The notes below the pieces were generated by a model. The model had not been told where the DNA came from. It did no database searches and saw nothing but the letters and a program-made list of their open reading frames with translations. From NCBI RefSeq assembly GCF_021228125.1, contig NZ_JAJQQS010000019.1:124001-188000 (forward strand): 64,000 nt of DNA. Direction: 5' to 3'. Within the stretch, counting starts at the first letter, position 1, and each line of letters starts with the position of its first letter. Below, in pieces: positions 7,938 to 15,952 of this stretch. The translations under genes and the position numbers were made by a program. Source of the DNA: Streptomyces albireticuli (GTDB taxonomy: Bacteria > Actinomycetota > Actinomycetes > Streptomycetales > Streptomycetaceae).

Positions 7938-10900
7938 CCGCGGCCCGCGAGCCCGTCGCGATCATCGGGATGGCGGTGACCGTGCCCGGCGCGGGCGACC
8001 TCGGCACGTACTGGCGCAACCTCGTCGACGGCTTCGACGCCATCACCGCCGTCCCGGAGGGGCGCTGGCACCCGGAAGGGATCACGTGCCGTCGCGGCGG
8101 TTTCGTCGACGGCCTCGTCGACTTCGATCCCGCCGAGTTCGGGATCATGCCGACGGCGGTGCCCGGTACCGAACCCGACCAGCTGATCGCGTTACGCACC
8201 GCGGCCGCGGCCCTCGCCGACGCGGGCGGCGCCCTGCCCGGTGCCCGTGCCCGCGTCGGGATCGTGCTCGGCCGGGGCGGCTACCTCACCCCGCGCACGT
8301 CCCGCCTGGATCAGCGCGTACGGACATCGGCCCAGCTCACGCGGACGATGCGGGAGGTGCTGCCGGACCTCGACGACGAGCGGCTAGGCCTCCTGCGCAC
8401 GGCCTTCCTCGACGCGCTCGGCCCGTACGGCCCCGGCGACGGGCTCGGCCTCGTACCGAACTTCGCCGCCTCCCGCGTCGCCAACCGCCTCGATCTGCGC
8501 GGCCCCGCCTACACCGTGGACGCGGCGTGCGCCTCCTCCCTGGTCGCCGTGGACCACGCGGTCACGGAACTGACCCGCGGGCGGTGCGACGTGATGCTGG
8601 CCGGGGGAGTGCACCACTGCCACGACGCCACCCTGTGGAGCGTCTTCGCCGACCTGGGCGCCCTGTCCCCCTCCCAGCGCATCCGGCCCTTCCACCGCGA
8701 CGCCGACGGCATGCTGCTCGCCGAGGGCACGGGCGTCATGGTGCTCAAGCGGCTCGCCGACGCCCAGCGGTCCGGCGACCGGGTGTACGCGGTCGTACGG
8801 GGCGTGGGGCTCGCCTCCGACGGACGCACCGCCTCCCTGGTCACCCCGGACCCCGCCGGTCAGGCCCGCGCGGTACGGCTCGCCTGGGCGGAGGCCGGAC
8901 TCGACCCCGCCGCGCCGGACGCGCTCGGCCTCCTGGAGGCCCACGGCACGGGTACCCCGGGGGGTGACGCCGCCGAGCTGGCCGTGCTGGCGGAGGTGTT
9001 CGGCGTGCCGGACACCGGGCCCGACGCCGTGCTCGGCTCGGTGAAGTCGATGATCGGGCACACCATGCCGGCGGCCGGCGCCGTGGGCATGGTCAAGGCG
9101 GCCCTGGCGATCCACCACGGAGTCCTCCCGCCGACCCTGCACTGCGACGCCCCGCACCCGGCCCTGCGGGCCACCCGCTTCCGCCCGGCTCCGGCCGCCC
9201 GTCCCTGGGAGGCCGGCGTACGGCGGGCGGCGGTCAACGCCTTCGGCTTCGGCGGGATCAACGCCCACGTGGTGCTGGAGGGGCCACCGGGGCAGCCCAC
9301 CCCGGCCCCCGCCTCCCGGCCACGGCGGGCCGCCGTCACCGAACGCGACCGGGTGCTGCGCCTGTCGGCGGACAGTCCCCAGGCCCTGGCCGCACTGCTC
9401 GACACGGACGACGCGGCCCTGCGCGCCGTGGACGCGTGCGGCAGCGGTCCGGCCCGGCTGGCGATCGCGGGGCCCGGCGACCGCCGGCTCGCGCTGGCGC
9501 GCAAGGCCGTGGCGAGAGGAAGACTGTGGGGCGGACGCGGGGACCTGTGGTTCGCGCCGACGCCACTCCTCGGACCCGGAGCGGGACGGACGGCATTCGT
9601 CTTCCCGGGCCTGGAGGCCGCGTTCTCCCCTCGGGTGGACGACGTCGCCGACCATTTCGGCACAGAGCGCCCGGACACCGGGCAGCTGAAAGCCGGTGAC
9701 GTCACCGCTCACACCGCCGCCCTGTTCGATGTCGGCGGACTGCTGTCGGCCGCACTCGACCGCATGGGAATCCGCCCGGACGCCGTGGCCGGCCACAGCG
9801 CGGGCGAATGGACCGCGATGATCGCGGGAGGGATCTTCCGCGAGGACAGGCCGGGGGCCGCGCTGCGCGACGCCGTCGTCCGGCACCTGCGGCTTCCCCC
9901 GCTCTCCTTCCTGGCCCTGGGCGCCCCCGCCGCACAGGTCGAGGACGCCCTCCCCGGATACCCCGGCGTCGCCCTCTCCCACGACGACGCCCCGCACCAA
10001 TGCGTCGTCTGCGGCCCTCAGGAACAGCTGGAAGCCCTCGCGGCCCGGCTTCGCGGCGAAGGCGTCCTCGGCCGCGTCCTGACCTTCCAGTCGGGATTCC
10101 ACACCCCGATGCTGGCCCCGTACCTCGACGGGCTGCGGGACGCGCTGCCCCACCTCGCCATCCACCCGCCCAGGACGCCGGTGTGGTCGGCCACGCTGGT
10201 GGCGCCGTTCCCCGGCGACGAGGCCGGCATCCGTGACCTGTTCATCCGTCACCTCCTCGAACCGGTCCGCTTCCGGCAACTGACCGAAGCCATGTACGCG
10301 GCGGGATTCCGCGTCTTCGTCCAGGTCGGCACGGGCCAGCTCCCGGCGCTGATCGGGGACACACTCGCCGGCCGGGCACACCTGGCCGTCGCCGCGAACT
10401 CGCCGCGCCGCAGCGGCCTCGCCCAGCTCGACCGGGTCGCGGCCGCACTGTGGACGGTCGGCGCGGAGCCTGACCTCACCGCTCTCGGCGGGCGCCGCGC
10501 GACAGTGGGCATCGACCTGGGGACGGGACCGGTGTCGCTGCGGCCGCAGGACCGGGAGCGGCTCCGCGCCGCGCTGGGCCGGACCGGGCGCGGCTCCGGC
10601 ACCCCGCTGCGCGATCTCGCTCAGCGCATCCCCGCCGCCGCCGAACTCGAGGCGCTGCTCACCGAGACGGCCACCACCGCGGCCGAGCTGTTCACCGCCG
10701 CGGAGCGTCCTCGTGAGCCCGGGCGGGCGACGTCCCGCGCGACGGCTCCCGCCGTCGCCCAGCGCGTCGTCGAGGTCGACGTCGACCATATGCCGTACCT
10801 CCTCGACCACTGCTTCTACCGGCAGCGTCCCGACTGGCCCGACCTGGCCGACCGCCGGCCCGTCGTCCCCGCCACCACCATCGTCCAGCTCATGCTGGAC

Positions 10901-12307
10901 GCCGCCGGCGCCGCGGGGACCCCCGTCGCCCTGCGCGACGCCCGTTTCCTGGAATGGGTGGTGGCGACACCGCCCGCCCGCGTGGAATTGACGGTCACCG
11001 CTGGTCAGGACGGTGACGGATGGTACCGGGCCGCGTTCGGCCACTACGCGCGCGCCGACATCCGGACGGCGGCCGCATACCCGGAGCCGCCCGCCCCGTG
11101 GCCCTGCGACGAGCCCGAGACCGCACCGCCCATCTCCGCCCGGGAGTTGTACGAGCAGGGGTGGATGTTCCACGGGCCGGGCTTCCAGGGAGTCACCGAC
11201 ATCGTCGCCCTGGGGGAACGGCACGTCCGGGGCGTCCTCACCTGCCTGGACGCGCCCGGAGTTCTTCTCGACAGCGTCGGTCAGCTGATCGGCTACTGGC
11301 TGATGGTGACGCATACCGACCGGGTGGACGTCCTCCCCGTAGGCGTCCGGGAGATCGTCTTCCATGGCCCGCCTCCTGCCCGCGGCTCCCGTGTCGACTG
11401 TCATATCCGGATCACCCGGCTCACGGACAAGCTGCTCGAAGCAGACGCGCGACTCGTGCACGAGGGGCGGGTCTGGGCCGTGATCCACGGCTGGCAGGAT
11501 CGGAGATTCGACTCGAACCCCACCACGATCGCCGTGCGGCGCAGGTCCGACCGCCACACGTTGTCGGCCCCCCAGCCAGGGGGCTGGCAGCTCGTCTTCG
11601 ACCAGTGGCCCGACCCGGCGTCACTGGAGTTGATGATGCTCTGCCAGCTCGCCGGTGAGGAACGCGCTGCCTTCGCGCGCCGTCCCGTGCGCGGCCGACG
11701 GCAGTGGCTGCTCGGCAGGGTCGCCGCCAAGGACGCGGTGCGCCGCCATCTGTGGGACCACGGGGCGGGGCCGGTCTTCCCCGGTGAGGTGCGGGTGCGC
11801 AACGAACCCTCGGGGCGCCCCCGCCCGGAAGGTGTGCACGGACTCCGGCTGCCACCGCTGGACCTGTCCCTCGCGCACTGCCAGGAGGCGGCCGTCGCGC
11901 TGGTACGGCCTGCGGGCACCCGGGTCGGCATCGACATCGAGGAGATCACCGAACGCCCCGCCGCGACCCGTGACACCGTGCTGGCCCCCGGTGAACGCGC
12001 GCTGTTCCAGGACCTCGGCGGCGGGCCCGAGCAATTGACCCGGTTCTGGACGGCCAAGGAGGCGGCCGCGAAGGCGGAGGGCACAGGGCTGCGCGGCGAT
12101 CCGCGCGGATTCCTCGTCACGGCCACGGACCCCGGCCGCGCCGACGCCCTCACCGTCCGGGCGCCCTCGGGCCGCTCGTACACCATCCGCCTCGCGCGCG
12201 TCGACAACCCGCCCGGGGCACGGCCCAGGAGCTACATCGTGGCCTGGACCGCCATGGACGAGGCTCACTCTCCGCCAAAGACTCAGATGAATGGACAGCA
12301 GTCATGA
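7934..12307 (+). CDS. PUFA/glycolipid-type polyketide synthase subunit B (KS-AT-DH-PPTase)
   Basis: GTG start overlaps the previous stop (GTGA), indicating translational coupling. Domains of the 1457-residue product: ketosynthase (about 1-450; Cys199 in VDAACASSL, His337 in HGTGTPGG, SVKSMIGHTMPAAG); acyltransferase-like domain (about 540-860; FVFPGLEAAF, Ser622 in GHSAGEW, SGFHTPML); a hot-dog dehydratase-like domain (about 950-1170; LLDHCFYRQRP, VPATT); and a C-terminal Sfp-type 4'-phosphopantetheinyl transferase (about 1190-1457; GIDIEEI near 1332, FWTAKEAAAKAEGTG near 1371). The built-in PPTase can activate the ACP of subunit A and the free ACP encoded downstream. Codon 87 (8192-8194) is a TTA, the rare bldA-dependent leucine codon. 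The dehydratase motif is not the standard HxxxGxxxxP, so its activity is less certain. Confidence 0.92.
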   Translation: MTAAREPVAIIGMAVTVPGAGDLGTYWRNLVDGFDAITAVPEGRWHPEGITCRRGGFVDGLVDFDPAEFGIMPTAVPGTEPDQLIALRTAAAALADAGGALPGARARVGIVLGRGGYLTPRTSRLDQRVRTSAQLTRTMREVLPDLDDERLGLLRTAFLDALGPYGPGDGLGLVPNFAASRVANRLDLRGPAYTVDAACASSLVAVDHAVTELTRGRCDVMLAGGVHHCHDATLWSVFADLGALSPSQRIRPFHRDADGMLLAEGTGVMVLKRLADAQRSGDRVYAVVRGVGLASDGRTASLVTPDPAGQARAVRLAWAEAGLDPAAPDALGLLEAHGTGTPGGDAAELAVLAEVFGVPDTGPDAVLGSVKSMIGHTMPAAGAVGMVKAALAIHHGVLPPTLHCDAPHPALRATRFRPAPAARPWEAGVRRAAVNAFGFGGINAHVVLEGPPGQPTPAPASRPRRAAVTERDRVLRLSADSPQALAALLDTDDAALRAVDACGSGPARLAIAGPGDRRLALARKAVARGRLWGGRGDLWFAPTPLLGPGAGRTAFVFPGLEAAFSPRVDDVADHFGTERPDTGQLKAGDVTAHTAALFDVGGLLSAALDRMGIRPDAVAGHSAGEWTAMIAGGIFREDRPGAALRDAVVRHLRLPPLSFLALGAPAAQVEDALPGYPGVALSHDDAPHQCVVCGPQEQLEALAARLRGEGVLGRVLTFQSGFHTPMLAPYLDGLRDALPHLAIHPPRTPVWSATLVAPFPGDEAGIRDLFIRHLLEPVRFRQLTEAMYAAGFRVFVQVGTGQLPALIGDTLAGRAHLAVAANSPRRSGLAQLDRVAAALWTVGAEPDLTALGGRRATVGIDLGTGPVSLRPQDRERLRAALGRTGRGSGTPLRDLAQRIPAAAELEALLTETATTAAELFTAAERPREPGRATSRATAPAVAQRVVEVDVDHMPYLLDHCFYRQRPDWPDLADRRPVVPATTIVQLMLDAAGAAGTPVALRDARFLEWVVATPPARVELTVTAGQDGDGWYRAAFGHYARADIRTAAAYPEPPAPWPCDEPETAPPISARELYEQGWMFHGPGFQGVTDIVALGERHVRGVLTCLDAPGVLLDSVGQLIGYWLMVTHTDRVDVLPVGVREIVFHGPPPARGSRVDCHIRITRLTDKLLEADARLVHEGRVWAVIHGWQDRRFDSNPTTIAVRRRSDRHTLSAPQPGGWQLVFDQWPDPASLELMMLCQLAGEERAAFARRPVRGRRQWLLGRVAAKDAVRRHLWDHGAGPVFPGEVRVRNEPSGRPRPEGVHGLRLPPLDLSLAHCQEAAVALVRPAGTRVGIDIEEITERPAATRDTVLAPGERALFQDLGGGPEQLTRFWTAKEAAAKAEGTGLRGDPRGFLVTATDPGRADALTVRAPSGRSYTIRLARVDNPPGARPRSYIVAWTAMDEAHSPPKTQMNGQQS
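8192..8194 (+). promoter_or_regulatory. TTA leucine codon (bldA-dependent translation)
   Basis: In-frame TTA at codon 87 of the second synthase gene. In Streptomyces TTA is read only by the developmentally controlled bldA tRNA, so translation of this gene, and of the three genes coupled to it downstream, is probably tied to differentiation. I saw no in-frame TTA in the other four genes of the operon. Confidence 0.85.
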
Positions 12308-12600
12308 CCACCGCATCCCCCGACACCGACGCGACCGCAGCCCTGACCCGGGTCATCGAGGCACTGGACGTGGTGCTCGAAGACTTCCCGCCGGACCCGG
12401 GGACCGTCACGATGGAGACCCGCTTCGTGGAGGACCTGGACCTGCAATCCATCGACCTGGTCGCCCTCACCGCCGAACTGCGCTCCCATTACGGTGAACG
12501 CGTCGATTTCCCCGCCTACTTCGCCTCGCTCGACATCGACCGGATCGCGGATCTCTCCGTCGGGGACCTGGTGCACCACATCGTGGACCGCCTGCGATGA
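12304..12600 (+). CDS. Discrete acyl carrier protein
   Basis: A 98-residue protein starting inside the stop of the second synthase gene (ATGA overlap). The motif FVEDLDLQSIDLVALTAEL carries the phosphopantetheine attachment serine (Ser49), followed by the typical helix III/IV region, which here ends DLVHHIVDRLR. It is the length of a free type II carrier protein. The fused PPTase of the preceding gene is the obvious candidate for its activation. It may accept a starter unit, carry the finished chain to the hydrolase or glycosyltransferase, or make up for the single ACP of subunit A; the sequence does not distinguish these. The next gene overlaps its stop by ATGA. Confidence 0.92.
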   Translation: MTTASPDTDATAALTRVIEALDVVLEDFPPDPGTVTMETRFVEDLDLQSIDLVALTAELRSHYGERVDFPAYFASLDIDRIADLSVGDLVHHIVDRLR

Positions 12601-13397
12601 CAGCCCTGCACGTCGGACCCACCCGCCTCAACGTCGAGTGCCTGGGCGATCCCGGCGGGCCGGTCGTGGTGCTCGTCCACGGCCTGACCCTCAACAGCCT
12701 GGCCGCCTACTACTTCAGTGTGGCCGGCGAACTCGCGGCCGCCGGCCACCGCGTCGTGATGTACGACCAGCGCGGCCACGGCCGGAGCGAACGACCGCAC
12801 ACCGGCTACCGGCTCGAGACGTTCACCGACGATCTCCTCGCCCTCCTCGACACCCTCGGCGTCGACCGTCCCTTCTTCCTCGTCGGCGACTGCTTCGGCG
12901 GGGCGGTCGCCATGGACTTCGCCGTTCAGTACCCGGACCGGCTCATCGGCGCCGTCCTGATCGAGTCCGTCCTCCCCACCCACGACTGGGCACGGGAGAT
13001 GAGCCGGCTGCTCGCGCGGCTCGCGGAGGCGGCCCGCGATCCCCGGGCGGTCGGCCCGATCGAGCGGGAACACGGCCGCGACGCGGCCCGGGCGGCCCAC
13101 CAGTCCCGTACCCTGCTGCTCGACACCACCCTGGTCGAGGACATCGCGGCCAGCCGTACCCGGGAAGAGGCCGTCTGGAGCTCCCTCGACGTGCCGGTAC
13201 TGGCCCTCTACGGCGGGGACTCCCCGCTCGCCCCGACCGCGCCCGCACTGGCACGCGTCCTGCCGCGCTGCCGCAGCGTCACCATCCCCGGTCACGGGCA
13301 CCGCGTCCTCGTCGACGCCCGCGAGACGGTCGGTGAGCTGCTGGTCGACTGGATGCGCGAGGGCCACCGACGCCCGCAGGGGGCGCGTACGCCATGA
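12597..13397 (+). CDS. Alpha/beta hydrolase with cysteine at the nucleophile position
   Basis: 266 residues, translationally coupled to the genes on both sides by ATGA overlaps. The fold markers are clear: oxyanion strand VVVLVHGLTLNS, then VVMYDQRGHGRSERP, the nucleophile elbow FLVGDCFGGAVAMD, an acid strand LALYGGDSP, and a histidine near the C-terminus (His233 or His235 in GHGHRVL). The elbow residue is Cys99 where nearly all family members have Ser, giving G-D-C-F-G-G. Cys nucleophiles occur naturally in dienelactone hydrolase and in some thioesterases and acyltransferases. No signal peptide is visible. From context it could release the chain from the carrier protein as a free acid, lactone or ester, or edit stalled intermediates. 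Confidence 0.85.
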   Translation: MTALHVGPTRLNVECLGDPGGPVVVLVHGLTLNSLAAYYFSVAGELAAAGHRVVMYDQRGHGRSERPHTGYRLETFTDDLLALLDTLGVDRPFFLVGDCFGGAVAMDFAVQYPDRLIGAVLIESVLPTHDWAREMSRLLARLAEAARDPRAVGPIEREHGRDAARAAHQSRTLLLDTTLVEDIAASRTREEAVWSSLDVPVLALYGGDSPLAPTAPALARVLPRCRSVTIPGHGHRVLVDARETVGELLVDWMREGHRRPQGARTP

Positions 13398-14545
13398 GCA
13401 GGTTCCTCTTCGTCGTCCCCCCGCTCGTGGGGCACATCAACCCGGCGGCGGCCGTCGCCGCCGAACTCGCCGAACGAGGCCACCGCGTGGCCTGGGCGGC
13501 GGCTCCCGAGACCGTGCTGGACGCGGTCGGCGCCGACGCCGAGGTGTACCCCTGCGCGAGCCCGGCGCGGGCGTGCCGGCCGCCCGGGTCGCGGGGGGCC
13601 GCGGCGCTGCGGTTCCTGTGGGAGGACTTCCTCCTGCCGTTGGCCGAGGCGATGACCCCGGGTACGCGGGAGGCGATCGGCGCGTTCCGCCCGGACGTGG
13701 TCGTGGCCGACCAGCAGGCTCTCGCCGGGGCCCTGGCGGCCGAGCGGCTCGGGGTGCGCTGGGCCACCTCGGCCACCACCCCGGCGGAAGTCGGCGGTTA
13801 CGTCGCCGCCCTGCCCGGGATCGAGATGTGGATCCGCTCCCTGCTCACGGGGCTGCGCGAGCGGTTCGGCGATCCCGGGGCCACCCACGATCCGCGGTTC
13901 TCCCCCGATCTCGTCCTGGCCTACACCGTCGCCGAGCTGGTGGACACGACGGTGCCCGGCGTGCGCTTCGTGGGTCCCGCCCTGCACACCCGCGGTGCGG
14001 CGCCGGACTTCCCCTGGGAGTGGCTCGACCCGGACCGGGCCACCGCCCTGGTCTCCCTCGGGACGGTCAACACCGATATCGGCGGCCGCTTTCTGGCCGA
14101 GTGCGTGGAGGCCGTACGGCACCGGGCGCACCGCTTGCAGGCCGTGATCACCGATCCCGGCGGGGCGCTGGCCGGGACGGCGGACGCCACCGTGCTCACC
14201 CTTCCCAGGGCCCCTCAACTCGACCTGTTGCCCAGGATGTCAGCGGTGATCTGCCACGCGGGACACAACACCGTCACCGAATCGCTGTGGCACGGCGTTC
14301 CGCTCGTGGTGGCCCCCATCCGCGACGACCAGCCCTTCGTGGCCGCCCGGACCACGGACGCGGGTGCGGCGGTGCGGGTGCGCTTCGGCCGCGACGACCA
14401 CGTCCGGCTGGGAGCGGCGCTCGACACCGTGCTGGACGGGCCGGACCACCGGGCCGCCGCCCGGCGCCTGCGGGACCGCTTGCGCGCGGCCGGAGGCGCC
14501 GGTGCGGCCGCCGGACACCTGGAGATGCTCGCGGCACGCCCGTGA
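13394..14545 (+). CDS. MGT-family (UGT-like, GT1) glycosyltransferase
   Basis: 383 residues, starting inside the stop of the hydrolase gene. The N-terminal GT-B half begins FLFVVPPLVGHINPAAAVAAEL. The C-terminal nucleotide-sugar half has the macrolide/UGT signature, including ICHAGHNTVTESLWHGVPLV and PIRDDQPFVAARTTDAGAAVR. Such enzymes move a sugar from a nucleotide-sugar donor to a small hydrophobic acceptor. As last gene of the operon it probably decorates the synthase product, which would make the final compound a glycoside. Neither donor nor acceptor can be read from the sequence. It ends only 11 bases from the convergent methyltransferase gene, leaving no room for a normal terminator between them. 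Confidence 0.92.
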   Translation: MSRFLFVVPPLVGHINPAAAVAAELAERGHRVAWAAAPETVLDAVGADAEVYPCASPARACRPPGSRGAAALRFLWEDFLLPLAEAMTPGTREAIGAFRPDVVVADQQALAGALAAERLGVRWATSATTPAEVGGYVAALPGIEMWIRSLLTGLRERFGDPGATHDPRFSPDLVLAYTVAELVDTTVPGVRFVGPALHTRGAAPDFPWEWLDPDRATALVSLGTVNTDIGGRFLAECVEAVRHRAHRLQAVITDPGGALAGTADATVLTLPRAPQLDLLPRMSAVICHAGHNTVTESLWHGVPLVVAPIRDDQPFVAARTTDAGAAVRVRFGRDDHVRLGAALDTVLDGPDHRAAARRLRDRLRAAGGAGAAAGHLEMLAARP

Positions 14546-14556
14546 CCGTAGTGGTC

Positions 14557-15615
14557 TCAGCCCCGGCGGGCGAGGAGCCGGTAGGCGTTGGAGAAGGACG
14601 TGCGCCGGGCGACCGGGCCGAAGGACAGATCGAGGGCGTACGCGGCCACCACGGCCGGCAGGCCGCCCGTCCGCGCGAGCTTCCGCACGCGCCGGGCCGT
14701 GGTGGACGGCGGCCGAGGGTGCCAGGGGGCGTCGTCCCGGGGCATGAGGTGGGAGAGCCGGAGCGCCACTGCGGCGGCGAGGTCCACCGGCCGGTGCGGC
14801 ACCCGGCGTTCCACGTTCACCACGGTGAAGCCGGCGTCGCCGAGAGCCTCCCGGAGGTTGCGGCAGGGCATCAGATGCAGGTGCTGGGGCTGGAACCACG
14901 GCAGCCACCAGCGGCCCAGCATCCGGGAGTACGCCGACTCGGGGTCCGGTACCTCGATCTGGAGCAGCCCGCCGGGAGCCAGCGCGGTGCGTGCGGCCCG
15001 CAGCTCCGCGCGAGGATCGGGGGTGTGCTCCAGATAGTGGTGCATGCTCACCACGTCGTACTGCCCTGCCCGGGACGGGGCCAGGTGCGTGAACAGGCCT
15101 CGCAGAGCCTGGTCGATCCGCCCTTCCGCCTCGGCGAACGTCACGCCTTCACCCTGGTCCAGGCCGTGGAACGTGGTCTTGGGGAACACCTGCCGCGCCG
15201 CTTCGGGGAAGTATCCGTAGCCTGTGCCGACGTCCAGCCAGCGCTCGGGGTCGACGAGATGGCGCATGGACTCCGCGGCGGCCCGGTGGTGTTGTCTGCT
15301 GCCCGAGGCCCCGAGGAGCTTCTCGGCGTGCTCCCGGCCGATCCCGTCGTAGCAGTCGCGGTAGTAGAACTCCAGGCCCTGCTCGCTGAGCCGGGGGTTC
15401 TGGAAGTGGTGGCCGCACGTGAGGCACCGGTCGATGACGAAGGTGCCGGGCTTGTGCTGGAGAAGGTCGGTGGTGCGCAGCCGCTCGCGCAGCCGGTTCG
15501 ACCCGCACCAGGGGCAGACCTCCTGCCGGGGTTCGAAGAACCGCCCGGTGCCGGACGCCAGATCCTGCTGGTAGCCGGGACGGAGGGTGGCGATGTGCTC
15601 GGCTCGCGTCGTCAC
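14557..15615 (-). CDS. SAM-dependent methyltransferase with N-terminal zinc ribbon
   Basis: Two CxxC pairs near the N-terminus (CPWCGSN and CLTCGHHFQNPRLS) form a zinc ribbon. They are followed by a class I methyltransferase core with motif I LDVGTGYGYFPEA, then QYDVVSMHHYLEHTPDP and LAPGGLLQIEVPDPES. The frame stays open upstream to about 15846, but the upstream residues are Pro/Arg-rich and look untranslated; I prefer the GTG at 15615 (352 residues). Zinc-ribbon methyltransferases of this layout occur in sugar, O-antigen and natural-product pathways. It converges on the glycosyltransferase and precedes a permease on the same strand. It might modify the sugar or product of region 1, but it could be unrelated. 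Confidence 0.8.
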   Translation of the reverse strand: MTTRAEHIATLRPGYQQDLASGTGRFFEPRQEVCPWCGSNRLRERLRTTDLLQHKPGTFVIDRCLTCGHHFQNPRLSEQGLEFYYRDCYDGIGREHAEKLLGASGSRQHHRAAAESMRHLVDPERWLDVGTGYGYFPEAARQVFPKTTFHGLDQGEGVTFAEAEGRIDQALRGLFTHLAPSRAGQYDVVSMHHYLEHTPDPRAELRAARTALAPGGLLQIEVPDPESAYSRMLGRWWLPWFQPQHLHLMPCRNLREALGDAGFTVVNVERRVPHRPVDLAAAVALRLSHLMPRDDAPWHPRPPSTTARRVRKLARTGGLPAVVAAYALDLSFGPVARRTSFSNAYRLLARRG

Positions 15616-15952
15616 GTTTGATGTCGTACCACTCCTCCGGCGTTCCGAACCGGCGGACGGCCTTGAGCAACCCCAAGGAGGGACAGGGGGCATTGTCAGG
15701 CGAGCCGCCACCGTGTTCGGGCCTTTGTACCGCGTGAGGAACCGCCGGTGGGGGAACGATGGCTCGGTATGGAGGCGATGGAGGCCATGGAGCGTGGCAC
15801 AGCGGTCGGGTGCTGTCGGCGGAGGAATTCGCCGCTGCCTCGTCACCAGCGGTGCCGGGGGCCAGTACTCGCGGCGTGAGCTGTGCTACCCCGAGGCGAC
15901 ATGTGCTCGCGCATCGCGCCTCCACACCGGGCCCGCGTGGTTCGAGACCAGC
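15616..15952. other. Gene-free stretch between permease 3' end and methyltransferase start
   Basis: 337 bases between two minus-strand genes. A GGAGGAG occurs about 18 bases upstream of the methyltransferase GTG, too far to be an ordinary ribosome site. Several frames are open but none has family-like content. It presumably holds the methyltransferase promoter; I recognise no motif or strong hairpin. Confidence 0.5.

Noticed and set aside
14557-15846. Longer methyltransferase start at 15846
   Set aside because: The extra 77 residues are Pro/Arg-rich and do not resemble any methyltransferase N-terminus. The zinc-ribbon domain fits a start at GTG 15615.
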